Positions 47,028 to 55,904 of a stretch of DNA of 64,000 nucleotides are shown piece after piece; the stretch's first letter is position 1, and every line of letters starts with the position of its first letter. Origin of the DNA: Luteolibacter ambystomatis (lineage in GTDB: Bacteria; Verrucomicrobiota; Verrucomicrobiia; Verrucomicrobiales; Akkermansiaceae); contig NZ_CP073100.1 of NCBI RefSeq assembly GCF_018137965.1, positions 2,987,754-3,051,753 of the forward strand. The letters are read 5' to 3'. The position numbers and the translations under genes are program-made. The notes below the pieces were generated by a model that made no database searches, was not told where the DNA came from, and worked only from the letters and a program-made list of their open reading frames with translations.

Positions 47028-47110
47028 GGTTATTCGTTAGATGTTAAAGGTTACAAGGAAGAGGAGGCGGGAGAAATCCCCCAATAACAAATAACCTCTA
47101 ACCAATAACC
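47028..47110 (-). promoter_or_regulatory. AT-rich inverted repeat before pyrC
   Basis: Arms 47028-47053 and 47085-47110 match as an inverted repeat at 21 of 26 positions. The sequence is far richer in A and T than its surroundings. The hairpin fills the pyrB-pyrC spacer, takes in the end of pyrB and touches the pyrC start, so it may modulate pyrC translation or mRNA stability. Confidence 0.55.
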
Positions 47111-48027
47111 TCCCCGCCCGGCTTCAGCCAGTAGAGGACGGCCATGCGGACGGCGATGCCGTTCTCGACCTGGTCGTTGATGAGGCTGCGCGAGTAATCG
47201 AGCACGCCATCGCAGAGTTCCACACCGCGGTTCACCGGGCCGGGGTGCATAATGTAGAGGCCATCGCCATCGATGCGGCGCAGGCGTTCCTCAGTCACAC
47301 CATACAGGCGGTGGTATTCGCGGACGCTCGGGAAGTATTGGACGTCCTGACGCTCCATCTGGACGCGGAGCAGATAAACGACATCCGGCTTCCACTTCAT
47401 CGCTTCCTCGTAGTTCGTGAAGCGCTGGACGTTCTCCGGGCCAACCTTCGGCACCAGCGAACCGGGCCCGAGGTAAGCGACTTCGACTCCGAGCTTCTTG
47501 AGGATCGTGCTGGTGGAACGGGCCACGCGGCTGTGAAGGATATCGCCGACGATCAGCACACGCTTGCCGGTGGGATCGGGGAACTTCTCCTTGATCGTGA
47601 AGGCATCGAGCAAGGCCTGCGTCGGATGGGCGTGCGCGCCGTCACCGGCGTTGATCACGCTGGCCTTCGTCATGCGGGCGATGGTCGAGGGCAGGCCGGA
47701 GCGGCTGTGGCGGACGATGATGTAATCGGTCCGCATCGCCTGGAGCGTCTCCACCGTCTCACGGACGGACTCGCCCTTCACGATGGAGGACGAGGCGACG
47801 GCGAAGTTGGTGACGTCCGCGGAGAGCCGGTTGGCCGCGACTTCGAAGGACGAGAGCGTGCGGGTGCTTGGCTCGTAGAACAGGGTGAGAACCGATTTCC
47901 CCTTGAGGGCCGGGACCTTTTTGACCGATCGCGTGAAGAGTTCTTTGAAGGGAACGGCTTGGTCGAGGAGGTGGTCGATTTCCTCCCTCTCAAGCGACAC
48001 GATATCGAGCAAATCCTTACGAGGCAT
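47098..48027 (-). CDS. pyrB: Aspartate carbamoyltransferase, catalytic chain
   Basis: 309 residues. It joins carbamoyl phosphate and aspartate, the first committed step of pyrimidine synthesis. The carbamoyl-phosphate site FYEPSTRTLSSFE contains STRT at 54-57, and GDGAHAHPTQALLD is the second conserved motif. The ATG at 48027 is chosen on homology; the frame extends upstream but overlaps the preceding gene. It overlaps the upstream membrane-protein gene by 11 bases. No regulatory chain gene is nearby. Confidence 0.97.
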   Translation of the reverse strand: MPRKDLLDIVSLEREEIDHLLDQAVPFKELFTRSVKKVPALKGKSVLTLFYEPSTRTLSSFEVAANRLSADVTNFAVASSSIVKGESVRETVETLQAMRTDYIIVRHSRSGLPSTIARMTKASVINAGDGAHAHPTQALLDAFTIKEKFPDPTGKRVLIVGDILHSRVARSTSTILKKLGVEVAYLGPGSLVPKVGPENVQRFTNYEEAMKWKPDVVYLLRVQMERQDVQYFPSVREYHRLYGVTEERLRRIDGDGLYIMHPGPVNRGVELCDGVLDYSRSLINDQVENGIAVRMAVLYWLKPGGEVIG

Positions 48028-48580
48028 GGACCGGGTTGAGGTTCGGGAACAAGTACAGGGCGGTGAACGCGGCGACAAGCACGGCGATCATCGCCATGAA
48101 TCCGGCGTGATGCCGCGAGAAAGGTTTCTTCAGGGCGATGTAGAGCGCCACCGGAAAGGCTCCTACTCCGCCCGCCAGCGCGAGCACGTAGCCGAGCCCC
48201 AGAAGGAACGGATGCGCGGTCGATAGCTGGAGATGGGAAAGTGCCGGAGACACGCCCGTATTCGCAGCCGTCATCGCCTCATGCCGCCGCATGGTGTCCA
48301 GCTCCCGCTCGCTGTGGCGGCGGGTTGGCAGAGCGCTGCCGGAGGCTTTGGCTACCACGGGAGCCGCGTCTTCCTCCGGAGCGGGCTGGCGCTCGGAACG
48401 CTTCAGAGAGCGGACCGCTTTTGCGGGTGGGCGCGGGCGTGGCGGCTCGTCGTCGATTTCCGGAGCACTCTCGGGCGGCGCCTCAGTGGAAACATTCGAC
48501 GGCGATCCCGGAAGCCCCATCTCCTCACGGAGCCTGGCGATTTCCTCGGCCGACTTCTTCCGCTGGGGCAGCGCGCTCAT
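48017..48580 (-). CDS. Small membrane protein of the pyrimidine operon
   Basis: 187 residues. An acidic, Arg/Pro-rich cytoplasmic N-terminal region (about 120 residues, low complexity) is followed by two membrane helices (LLGLGYVLALAGGVGAFPVALYIAL and GFMAMIAVLVAAFTALYLF). It is embedded between pyrR and pyrB with overlap to pyrB. Family not recognised; a role in nucleotide supply is only suggested by position. Confidence 0.65.
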   Translation of the reverse strand: MSALPQRKKSAEEIARLREEMGLPGSPSNVSTEAPPESAPEIDDEPPRPRPPAKAVRSLKRSERQPAPEEDAAPVVAKASGSALPTRRHSERELDTMRRHEAMTAANTGVSPALSHLQLSTAHPFLLGLGYVLALAGGVGAFPVALYIALKKPFSRHHAGFMAMIAVLVAAFTALYLFPNLNPVHAS

Positions 48581-48588
48581 GGGTTCAT

Positions 48589-49119
48589 TTATTTGGATCC
48601 GGGTTCGACCACTTCGATGAAATCCTTGCCGTCGGTATTCTCCAACGAAACGTAGACGTGGTCGAGACGGTTCGTCTCCAGCACCAGGCCGACGTAATCC
48701 GGCTGGATCGGCATTTCGCGGTGGCCGCGGTCGATCAAGGCAGCCAGTTCGACCCGGCCGGGACGCCCCCAATCGGAGAGGGCATCCAGCGCGGCACGGA
48801 TGGTGCGGCCGGTGAAAAGCACGTCATCCACGAGAATGATGTGCGCGCCATCGACAGTGAAAGGGATGTCGCTTTCCTGGAGCTTCGGATTCTCGTGGAG
48901 ATGCTCGAAGTCATCGCGGTAGAGCGAGATGTCGAGAATGCCGAGATCAAGCTCGCGGTCTTCATCGGCGAGGAGATTGCAAAGGCGCTCCGCGACCTCG
49001 TCGCCGCGGCTGCGGATGCCCACGAGGGCGATCGGCTTGCCCTCGGTGCGGGTGCGGATCGCATCGGCCAGAGTCTCGACCGCTTGCGCGATTTCTTCGG
49101 CGGAAAGGGTGCGGTTCAT
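48589..49119 (-). CDS. pyrR: PyrR bifunctional regulator / uracil phosphoribosyltransferase
   Basis: 176 residues. The PRPP-binding signature ILVDDVLFTGRTIRAAL is at about residues 95-111, and LVGIRSRGDEVAERL and IDRGHREMPIQPDYVG are the family's other conserved parts. PyrR binds pyr mRNA as an attenuation regulator in Firmicutes and keeps weak uracil phosphoribosyltransferase activity. No PyrR-binding leader was recognised upstream of purD, so which activity matters here is open. It is the second gene of the operon, 8 bases after purD. Confidence 0.95.
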   Translation of the reverse strand: MNRTLSAEEIAQAVETLADAIRTRTEGKPIALVGIRSRGDEVAERLCNLLADEDRELDLGILDISLYRDDFEHLHENPKLQESDIPFTVDGAHIILVDDVLFTGRTIRAALDALSDWGRPGRVELAALIDRGHREMPIQPDYVGLVLETNRLDHVYVSLENTDGKDFIEVVEPGSK

Positions 49120-49127
49120 GGAGGAAA

Positions 49128-50381
49128 TCATTCGAAATGCATGATGCCGATGTCCCGGCGGCGTTGCGAGCCGGGGAACGTGACGAGATCGGTGGCGGCG
49201 TGGGCCCTGCTTACGGCCTCCTCGCGGGACTCCGCCCCGGCCACCACGGCGAGCACGCGGCCGCCATTCGTCTCCCAATCGCCCTCGCAGGTCTTGCGGG
49301 TGCCGGCATGGTAAACGCGCGCGCCATCCACGAAATCGAGGCCGCTGATGCGGTCGCCGCTGTGGGAGCTTTCCGGATAACCGGCGGAAGCGAGGATCAC
49401 GCACACGCTCCAGCCCTCGCTGAAGCGGATCAGCTCCGGGGCCAGTTCGCCCTTCGCGCCCGCGAGGCAGAAGCCCGCGAGATCCCCGGACACCAGCGGC
49501 ATCACCGCCTGGCACTCCGGATCGCCGAAGCGGCAGTTGTATTCGATCACCTTCGGCCCCTGCGGAGTGAGCATCAGGCCGAAGTAGAGGAAGCCGCGGT
49601 AGGGCAGGCCATCGTGACGCAAGCCGAGCACGGTGGGGGAAACGATGTCGCGCTCGATGGTTTCGAGCAGGTGGACGTCGATCAGTCGGCGGCTGGCGAC
49701 CGCGCCCATGCCACCGGTGTTCGGACCGGCGTCCCCTTCTCCGATGCGCTTGTAATCGCGCGCCGGGGTGAAAATCAGGAAGCCGTCATCCACCACGGCG
49801 GCAAAGATGGAAACTTCCGGGCCGGTCAGGCATTCCTCGACCAGAAGGCGGCCTTCGCCAAAGCGGCGCTCGACCAGCACTTCCTTCAGGAACTCCTCCG
49901 CGGATGCTTCATCCGGACAAACCGCCACGCCCTTGCCCGCGGCGAGGCCATCGAACTTCAGCACGGTCGGGTAGACGCCGTTGATGGCGGCGCGAGCTTC
50001 CTCGATGGTGTCCACCACCGTGACCGCGGCTGTCGGAATCTTGTGGCGGAACAGGAACTGCTTCGCGAACTCCTTGCTGGCCTCAAGCTGGGCGGACTGT
50101 TTGTGCGGTCCCCAGCACGGGATGCCTGCCTGCTCGCAGAGATTGGCGAGGCCCTCGTTTTTCACGAGATAGCTTTCCTCACCGGCCACGCAGAGGTCGA
50201 TGGCATTGGCCTTCATCCACCCGACGAGGGATTCGAGGCCATCGGCGGGGACGGGCCGGGCGATTTCCAAGATCGCATCGCTGCCCGGGAAGCAGAACAG
50301 CTCCGGAGCCCCCGGGGATTCCGCCAACGCGCGAACCAGCGCGTGTTCACGCCCGCCTTTGCCAACAACCAGAATTTTCAT
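49128..50381 (-). CDS. purD: Phosphoribosylamine-glycine ligase (GAR synthetase)
   Basis: 417 residues. This ATP-grasp enzyme joins glycine to phosphoribosylamine, the second step of purine synthesis. The start MKILVVGKGGREHALVRALAESPG is diagnostic. The ATP-binding LKFDGLAAGKGVAVC and RFGDPECQAVMPLV segments follow in the expected order. The ATG at 50381 is chosen on this match; the longer frame is not supported. It is first in an operon with pyrR, pyrB and pyrC. Confidence 0.97.
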   Translation of the reverse strand: MKILVVGKGGREHALVRALAESPGAPELFCFPGSDAILEIARPVPADGLESLVGWMKANAIDLCVAGEESYLVKNEGLANLCEQAGIPCWGPHKQSAQLEASKEFAKQFLFRHKIPTAAVTVVDTIEEARAAINGVYPTVLKFDGLAAGKGVAVCPDEASAEEFLKEVLVERRFGEGRLLVEECLTGPEVSIFAAVVDDGFLIFTPARDYKRIGEGDAGPNTGGMGAVASRRLIDVHLLETIERDIVSPTVLGLRHDGLPYRGFLYFGLMLTPQGPKVIEYNCRFGDPECQAVMPLVSGDLAGFCLAGAKGELAPELIRFSEGWSVCVILASAGYPESSHSGDRISGLDFVDGARVYHAGTRKTCEGDWETNGGRVLAVVAGAESREEAVSRAHAATDLVTFPGSQRRRDIGIMHFE

Positions 50382-50460
50382 CCGGGCCGGTTTTCCGGGA
50401 AAGCGACGGAAGACGCAACCCCGGAGAACGAGGGGTCGGACATTCGTGGCTCTTCCTTTG

Positions 50461-50491
50461 GTAGCCGATGTCGTGAGACTTCGGGCGGGGA
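50461..50491 (+). repeat. Short dispersed repeat, copy 2
   Basis: Plus-strand counterpart of 43631-43662; the shared core is gtcgtgagactt followed by cgggcgg or caggcgg. It lies between purD and the gene at 50524. Confidence 0.5.
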
Positions 50492-50523
50492 TTACTTCGG
50501 GCCTCCCTGACACCCCCAGTCAC

Positions 50524-50985
50524 TCAAAACGATCCCGGATCATCCACCTTCGGATCCCGGGGCTGGAAATAGACCGGTAGCGGCCGGTCAGGATAACGTT
50601 TCAATCTTTGGAACGAAGTGACAGCCATCCCCGCCCCCGAAATGATCGAACCGAAGGTCACCACGATCCATCCGCCGAAATTCAACGCGCTGACCAGCGT
50701 GGCAACCGTCACCACCAAGCCGATCGCAAACAAACCGATGCCCGCGAAAAGCCGGAACTGGAAGTGATCCCTCAGCTTCTGGTTCAACAACGCGCCATCC
50801 CGCAGGCCCGCCGGATTATATTTCACCTCGATCTCCCGCACCGCTGCGCAGGCCCACTCGCGGGACCAACCATCCTTTTCCAACTCAAGAGCCACGTGGC
50901 AAGGCGTCGAAGCCTTCAGTCTCTCCCGAAGTTTCGAGCTATTGGAAGCAACGGTCATCTCATAACTCTGTCCCGCAGTCAGCAT
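50524..50985 (-). CDS. Small membrane protein of unknown function
   Basis: 153 residues from the ATG at 50985 (an in-frame ATG at 51042 is possible). A basic N-terminal domain of about 80 residues is followed by two helices (LFAGIGLFAIGLVVTVATLVSAL and GGWIVVTFGSIISGAGMAV). The C-terminal tail is polar and ends DPKVDDPGSF. It resembles DUF3592-type membrane proteins in layout (LEKDGWSREWACAAVREIEVKYNPAG), but the match is weak. It lies between purD and the repeat tract. Confidence 0.55.
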   Translation of the reverse strand: MLTAGQSYEMTVASNSSKLRERLKASTPCHVALELEKDGWSREWACAAVREIEVKYNPAGLRDGALLNQKLRDHFQFRLFAGIGLFAIGLVVTVATLVSALNFGGWIVVTFGSIISGAGMAVTSFQRLKRYPDRPLPVYFQPRDPKVDDPGSF

Positions 50986-51063
50986 CGGAGCGAATCTTGG
51001 TGAGCAAGCGCGCCGAAATGCAATATCGGGATAAATTGACAATCGCTCCTATCAGGAGGTGGG

Positions 51064-51178
51064 AAAAGGAAGCGGCCCGACCGATAAACCTCAGGAAAAA
51101 CCCATTAAACCTGGAGGCTCTTCGGCCGGACCGCCTTGTGTGTCGCGACACAGGACTATACGCAGATCCGGGACCACT
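51064..51178 (-). repeat. Structured direct repeat, copy 1
   Basis: About 110 bp; the first 75 bases match copy 2 (366 bp downstream) almost exactly. Arms at 51072-51084 and 51122-51134 pair fully, with two G-U wobbles, in minus-strand RNA, while the plus strand would have two mismatches. Confidence 0.75.
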
Positions 51179-51271
51179 TTATCGATTATTTTTCCAGCGA
51201 CATTTTCCACCCGATGAGGTTTGCCAAAGAGGGTTGGAATGAAGTCCCCGACGTAATGAGCCCGCCTCCAG

Positions 51272-51413
51272 AGGTAGGGCGATCTCGCCGAGAGCGCCGG
51301 GTCTGAAACTCCGCTCGCGATTCATGGCCCACCCTTGAAGATTGTTGGGGGACGATGCTTCATCCGCCATCCCTCCATCGCTCCCCGGACGCCTCGGCGA
51401 GGCTTCCCTACCT
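51272..51413. repeat. Imperfect inverted repeat inside the tract
   Basis: Arms 51272-51300 and 51385-51413: aggtaggg and ctcgccgag recur in inverted form, about 21 of 29 positions. Looks like a small dispersed-element remnant. Confidence 0.5.
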
Positions 51414-51429
51414 TCTGAAACGCCCACCT

Positions 51430-51544
51430 AAAAAGAAGCGGCCCGACCGATAAACCTCAGGAAAAACCCAATAAACCTGGAGGCTCTTCGGTCGGACCGC
51501 CTTGGTCGTCGCGACGCCGGGGCTATAGGCAGAGACCGGCCTGC
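51430..51544 (-). repeat. Structured direct repeat, copy 2
   Basis: Copy of 51064-51178. Its arms 51438-51450 and 51488-51500 pair with one G-U wobble in minus-strand RNA, and the minus strand then reads cttcttttt, as in a terminator. Confidence 0.75.
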
Positions 51545-51583
51545 TTGGTCAATGGATTTTTTTCGGATTTTTCGAGGGGAAAC

Positions 51584-51615
51584 AAAAAACCGGCCGGAGT
51601 TCCCTCCGGCCGGTT
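51584..51615 (-). terminator. Terminator of the mcsA-mcsB-clpC operon
   Basis: A perfect 11-bp stem (aaccggccgga / tccggccggtt) with a 6-base loop begins 44 bases after the clpC stop. On the minus strand it is followed by ttttttg, a textbook Rho-independent terminator. Confidence 0.92.
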
Positions 51616-51659
51616 CGCAGATGGTAGAAGACGCTTGGCGGTTGGAAACCGCCGCCACG

Positions 51660-54206
51660 TTATGGCATCGGCACGTTGGCTTCGTCCGGAGCGGATTTGG
51701 CTTCGACCGGGAGGAACAGGAGTTCGTCGGTCTCGCCACGGCGGACCACCTGGACGGTGTCGCCAGCCTTGATGTCGCCGCGGAGCAACGCTTCGGCCAG
51801 CGGGTCTTCCAGGTAGCGCTCCACCGCACGGCGCATCGGACGCGCGCCGTAGGACGGATCGTAACCCTTCACGATGAGCAGGTCGCGGGCACCTTCGGTG
51901 AGCTCCATGATCATGTCCTTTTCCTTGAGACGCTTGACCAGCTTGCTGACTTCGAGATCGACGATCTGCGAGAGATCCTTCTTCTCGAGCATGTGGAAGA
52001 CCACGAGGTCATCGAGGCGGTTGAGGAACTCCGGTTTGAAGTAGCGCTTCGACTCCTCCATGATCTTCTCCTTCATGCCTTCGAAGTCGGCTTCGTCCGA
52101 GGTCATGGCACCGAAACCAAGGGTGGTCTGGCGCTTGATGGACGAGGCCCCGACGTTGGAGGTCAGGATGATGATCGTGTTGCGGAAGTCGATCTTGCGG
52201 CCCAGCGAGTCGGTGACCATGCCTTCCTCCAGGATCTGGAGCAGGAGGTTCATCACATCCGGGTGCGCCTTCTCGACTTCGTCGAAGAGCACGACCGAGT
52301 ACGGGCGGCGGCGGACGGCTTCGGAAAGCTGGCCACCTTCCTCATAGCCGACGTAGCCCGGAGGCGAGCCGATGAGGCGGCTGGAGGTGAATTTCTCCAT
52401 GTACTCGGACATGTCGATCTGGATAAGCGCATCCGCATCGCCGAACATGAACTCGGCGAGGTTGCGGGCCAGATAGGTCTTGCCGACACCGGTCGGGCCG
52501 AGGAACAGGAACGAACCGATCGGGCGGCGCGGGTCCTTGAGGTCGGCACGCGAGCGGCGCAGCGCCTTGGAGATCGCCTTGACCGCCTCGTCCTGGCCGA
52601 TCACGCGGCCCTGGAGCTCGGACTCCATCTTGAGGAGCTTCTCGGTTTCCTTCTCCTCCATGCGGCGGAGCGGGACGCCGGTCCACTTCGAGACGACGGC
52701 CATGATGTCATCATCGGTGACGGTGACGACGGTTTCCTCGGACTTGGCGCGCCAGTTCTTGAGGGTGTCCTCAAGTTCCTTTTTGGCGTGCTTTTCCGAA
52801 TCGCGGAGCGCGGCGGCTTTCTCGAAGTCCTGCTCACTGATGGCGGCAACCTTGTCGCGGTTGATCTGCTCGATGTTCGCCTCGAGTTGCTTGATCTCCG
52901 GCGGGCGGGTCATCTGGCCGATACGCGCGCGGGCTCCGGCTTCATCGAGCACGTCGATGGCCTTGTCCGGCAGGAAGCGTCCGGTGAGGTAGCGCGAGGT
53001 GAGGCGGACGGAGGCCTCCACGGCTTCCGGGGTGAACCGGGCCTTGTGGTGGGTCTCGTACTTCTCCTGCAGGCCCTGCATGATCTTGATGGCATCGTCC
53101 ACGGAGGGCTCGTCCACCTTGACCTGCTGGAAGCGGCGCTCAAGCGCGGCATCCTTCTCGATGTACTTGCGGTACTCGTTGAGGGTGGTCGCGCCGACGA
53201 CCTGGAGCTCCGAGCGGGAAAGCGCGGGCTTGATGATGTTCGAGGCATCCATCGCGCCTTCCGCCGAACCGGCACCCACGATGGTGTGCAACTCGTCGAT
53301 GAAGAGGATGACGTTCTTCACCTTGCGGATCTCGTCCATCACCGCCTTGATACGCTCCTCAAACTGGCCGCGGTACTTCGTGCCTGCCACCATGAGGGCG
53401 AGGTCGAGCGTCACGACCTTTTTGTCGCGCAGGATTTCCGGCACATTGCCCGAGGCGATCTCCTGGGCGAGGCCTTCCACGATGGCGGTCTTGCCAACGC
53501 CGGCCTCACCGACGAGCACCGGGTTGTTCTTGGTGCGGCGGCACAGGATCTGGATGACACGCTCGATCTCCGGCTCACGGCCGATGACCGGATCGAGTCC
53601 GCCTTCGCGGGCGAGCTTGGTGAGGTCGCGGCCGAACGCGCGGAGGGCGGGAGTCTTCGACTTGCCTTCCGTTTCGGGCGCTTCGGATTCGCTCTTCACT
53701 TCTTCCTCCTCTTCGAAAGGACCGTCGTCGTCCTCGATCTCGTCGTCATCATCTTCATGATCAGGCGAGAAGTTCGGATCGATCTCGGCGAGAATCTCGT
53801 TGCGGGTGCGCTGGATGTCCACGTCCAGCCGCTTCAGGACGCGGGCGGCCACGCCCTCGCCCTCGCGGAGCAGGCCGAGCAGCAGGTGCTCGGTGCCCAC
53901 GTAGGAATGGTTGAGCGCCTTGGCCTCCTTGTTGGCCAGCGCCAGCACCTTCTTCACGCGCGGGGTGTAGGGGATGTTTCCGGGAGCCTTCTGGGGCGCG
54001 CCGGAGCCGACCTCTTTCTCCACCTCCATGCGGACGGTTTCGAGGTCGAGACCCATTCGTTCGAGAACATTGACCGCCACTCCCTGGCCCAGCTTGATCA
54101 GCCCGAGCAACAGGTGCTCGGTGCCGACATAGGAGTGGTTGAAGCGGTCCGCTTCCTTGCGCGCGAGCGCAAGGACCTGTTGGGCGCGTGGGGTGAAGTT
54201 GTTCAT
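51660..54206 (-). CDS. clpC: ClpC-type AAA+ unfoldase
   Basis: 848 residues. It unfolds substrates for ClpP. Two N-terminal Clp repeats ([32 protein letters not shown]) precede AAA1 with Walker A GEAGVGKT, a UVR-type coiled-coil insertion ([18 protein letters not shown]), and AAA2 with [21 protein letters not shown] loop matches the ClpP-binding site. The N-domain and UVR insertion are what McsB/McsA engage in Firmicutes. Its ATG overlaps the mcsB stop (54203-54206). ClpP itself is not in the window. Confidence 0.97.
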   Translation of the reverse strand: MNNFTPRAQQVLALARKEADRFNHSYVGTEHLLLGLIKLGQGVAVNVLERMGLDLETVRMEVEKEVGSGAPQKAPGNIPYTPRVKKVLALANKEAKALNHSYVGTEHLLLGLLREGEGVAARVLKRLDVDIQRTRNEILAEIDPNFSPDHEDDDDEIEDDDGPFEEEEEVKSESEAPETEGKSKTPALRAFGRDLTKLAREGGLDPVIGREPEIERVIQILCRRTKNNPVLVGEAGVGKTAIVEGLAQEIASGNVPEILRDKKVVTLDLALMVAGTKYRGQFEERIKAVMDEIRKVKNVILFIDELHTIVGAGSAEGAMDASNIIKPALSRSELQVVGATTLNEYRKYIEKDAALERRFQQVKVDEPSVDDAIKIMQGLQEKYETHHKARFTPEAVEASVRLTSRYLTGRFLPDKAIDVLDEAGARARIGQMTRPPEIKQLEANIEQINRDKVAAISEQDFEKAAALRDSEKHAKKELEDTLKNWRAKSEETVVTVTDDDIMAVVSKWTGVPLRRMEEKETEKLLKMESELQGRVIGQDEAVKAISKALRRSRADLKDPRRPIGSFLFLGPTGVGKTYLARNLAEFMFGDADALIQIDMSEYMEKFTSSRLIGSPPGYVGYEEGGQLSEAVRRRPYSVVLFDEVEKAHPDVMNLLLQILEEGMVTDSLGRKIDFRNTIIILTSNVGASSIKRQTTLGFGAMTSDEADFEGMKEKIMEESKRYFKPEFLNRLDDLVVFHMLEKKDLSQIVDLEVSKLVKRLKEKDMIMELTEGARDLLIVKGYDPSYGARPMRRAVERYLEDPLAEALLRGDIKAGDTVQVVRRGETDELLFLPVEAKSAPDEANVPMP

Positions 54207-55330
54207 GCGTCGCCGGAAGTTTCGGGGGTGTTGGGATTGTCCCCGTTTCTGGTTGTAGGACGAATATCAGGGGGTGGAAGAGAATGCAACCGGGAGCGAA
54301 TGATTTCCGCGCGAATTGCATCACGCTCCTCGGGCGAAAGCTTGCGTCCGCTGTGCAATTGAAGATGCGCCGGCTGGATGTCCATCAGCAGCGCGTCCGC
54401 AAGACGCATCGTGTCGTTTGTAAAGAAGCCGAGGTCGGAGCCAAGGCGCAGCAGCGAGACGTGATTCAGAGCTTCCTTGGAATCAATGACCCACGCATGG
54501 CGCAACACGCCGTATGCGCGGCCGATCTTGTCCGCGACCATGTCCGGATCATCCTCCAACAGCTTCTCGCGGGCGTTCCGCTCATGCTCGGCGACCTGTG
54601 AGATCACTCGCTCAAGACGCCGGATGATGGTATCTTCACTCTCGCCCAACGTGGACTGATTGGAAATTTGGTACAAATTTCCAAGCGATTCGGTGCCCTC
54701 TCCATAGATGCCGCGCACCGCCAGACCAATCTTGTTCACAGCCTGGAGGACCTGGCCGATCTGGTCGCTGAGGACGAGGCCGGGCAGATGAAGCATGGCG
54801 GAAGCGCGCAGACCGGTGCCGAGATTGGTCGGGCAGGTGGTGAGATAACCCAGCTTCGGGTCGAAGGCATAGGGCAGCGCCTGGGCGAGTTCATCGTCCA
54901 AGGCGGAGAGCCCCTCATACGCCTCGCGGAGTTCGAGGCCCGGACGGATCGCCTGCATGCGGAGATGATCCTCCTCATTCAACATGAGGCTGTACATCTG
55001 GCGGCGCTCGATCACGGCGGCGGAGCCATCACCACGGGCGGCGTGCTCGCGGGAAATCAGGTGGCGCTCCACCAGCACCTGCTTCTGCACGGAGCTGAGA
55101 TCGCTGAGCGTCTGGGAAAAGCCGTCCTTCATCGGGGCCAGTCCTTCCACGGCGGGACGCAACTCCTCCAGCGTGGCGGCGCGTTGCTCGCGGGTGGCCC
55201 AGCCAGGGAACGGCTCGTCACGCAGGTTGCGGGCGAGCCGGATGCGGGAGGTGAGAACGACGCTGTTGTCGGCATTCGCGCCGGTCATCCAATCGGCGGG
55301 ATACTTGATCAGCGTGGAGAAACGCATCAT
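54203..55330 (-). CDS. mcsB: Protein arginine kinase McsB
   Basis: 375 residues, the usual length. McsB phosphorylates arginines on damaged or misfolded proteins and so marks them for ClpCP. Hallmarks are VVLTSRIRLARNL (residues 24-36), NEEDHLRMQAI (118-128) and CPTNLGTGLR, with the conserved Cys 166. In Firmicutes it needs McsA as activator. The operon order mcsA-mcsB-clpC is conserved here with coupled translation to clpC. Confidence 0.96.
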   Translation of the reverse strand: MMRFSTLIKYPADWMTGANADNSVVLTSRIRLARNLRDEPFPGWATREQRAATLEELRPAVEGLAPMKDGFSQTLSDLSSVQKQVLVERHLISREHAARGDGSAAVIERRQMYSLMLNEEDHLRMQAIRPGLELREAYEGLSALDDELAQALPYAFDPKLGYLTTCPTNLGTGLRASAMLHLPGLVLSDQIGQVLQAVNKIGLAVRGIYGEGTESLGNLYQISNQSTLGESEDTIIRRLERVISQVAEHERNAREKLLEDDPDMVADKIGRAYGVLRHAWVIDSKEALNHVSLLRLGSDLGFFTNDTMRLADALLMDIQPAHLQLHSGRKLSPEERDAIRAEIIRSRLHSLPPPDIRPTTRNGDNPNTPETSGDA

Positions 55331-55374
55331 ATGCGGAACAGAGGGTCAGGGGTGTAATAGCGGAAAGCGTGCCA

Positions 55375-55893
55375 TCAACCGGAAATGCCGGTGTGAAGCT
55401 CGATCTGGCGGATTTCATCCCGCAAGCCGGCGGCCTCCTCGTAATTCTCGGCGGCCACGGCCTGGTCGAGGCGGGCGCGCAACTCCTCCAGCCGCTGGTC
55501 ACGGACCTGCTGCTCCATGAGGCCCTTCGGCACCTTGCCGACGTGCAGGCTGCCCTTGTGCATGCCACGGAGAATGCCGGTCAACTCGTCGTTGAAGGTC
55601 TTGTAGCACTCGCTGCAGCCGAACCGGCGCACGCGGCGGAGGTCTTCCAGTGTGAATCCACAGGCCGGACATTGCTTCCCGCCGCCCGCGGTGACCGGAG
55701 CGTGGGTCTGGGTCACGACCGTCTTTTGACCGGGCATTCCACCGAGCAGGGCATCCGCCAGCGAGAATCCCGTGGGGTCGGTCACCCCGCGCTCCTGCGC
55801 GCACGACTCACACAGACAGACCTTTTTCATCTGCCCGTCAACGAGTTGCGTAAGGAAAACGGATGCTTTTTTGTCGCAGAAGTCGCAGACCAT
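55375..55893 (-). CDS. mcsA: McsA-like zinc-binding activator with UVR motif
   Basis: 172 residues. It has CxxC pairs at 3/6, 28/31, 75/78 and 93/96 (CDFCDKK, CESCAQ, CPACGF, CSECYK), forming two zinc sites. A UVR/coiled-coil C-terminus follows (LEELRARLDQAVAAENYEEAAGLRDEIRQIE). This is the McsA layout; in Bacillus McsA binds and activates the arginine kinase McsB. It is the first gene of the operon. No ctsR gene, the usual repressor gene in Firmicutes, is present. Confidence 0.93.
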   Translation of the reverse strand: MVCDFCDKKASVFLTQLVDGQMKKVCLCESCAQERGVTDPTGFSLADALLGGMPGQKTVVTQTHAPVTAGGGKQCPACGFTLEDLRRVRRFGCSECYKTFNDELTGILRGMHKGSLHVGKVPKGLMEQQVRDQRLEELRARLDQAVAAENYEEAAGLRDEIRQIELHTGISG

Positions 55894-55904
55894 GCCTGAG
55901 AGAA

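Larger units (their letters stand above)
50986..51583. other. Non-coding tract with repeats between clpC and the small membrane protein gene
   Basis: No gene with family support lies here. It holds two direct copies of a structured repeat (51064-51178 and 51430-51544) and a pair of inverted segments (51272-51300 and 51385-51413) between them. Short basic open frames run through it but look accidental. Confidence 0.6.

Noticed and set aside
50960-51151. A small basic protein across repeat copy 1, partly mirrored in copy 2
   Set aside because: The similarity follows from the repeat itself. The frame is short, basic and unsupported, and the wobble pattern fits an RNA structure better than a peptide.
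51552-54362. A 936-codon plus-strand frame opposite clpC
   Set aside because: It is a shadow of the well-conserved clpC gene; the product has no recognisable domain.
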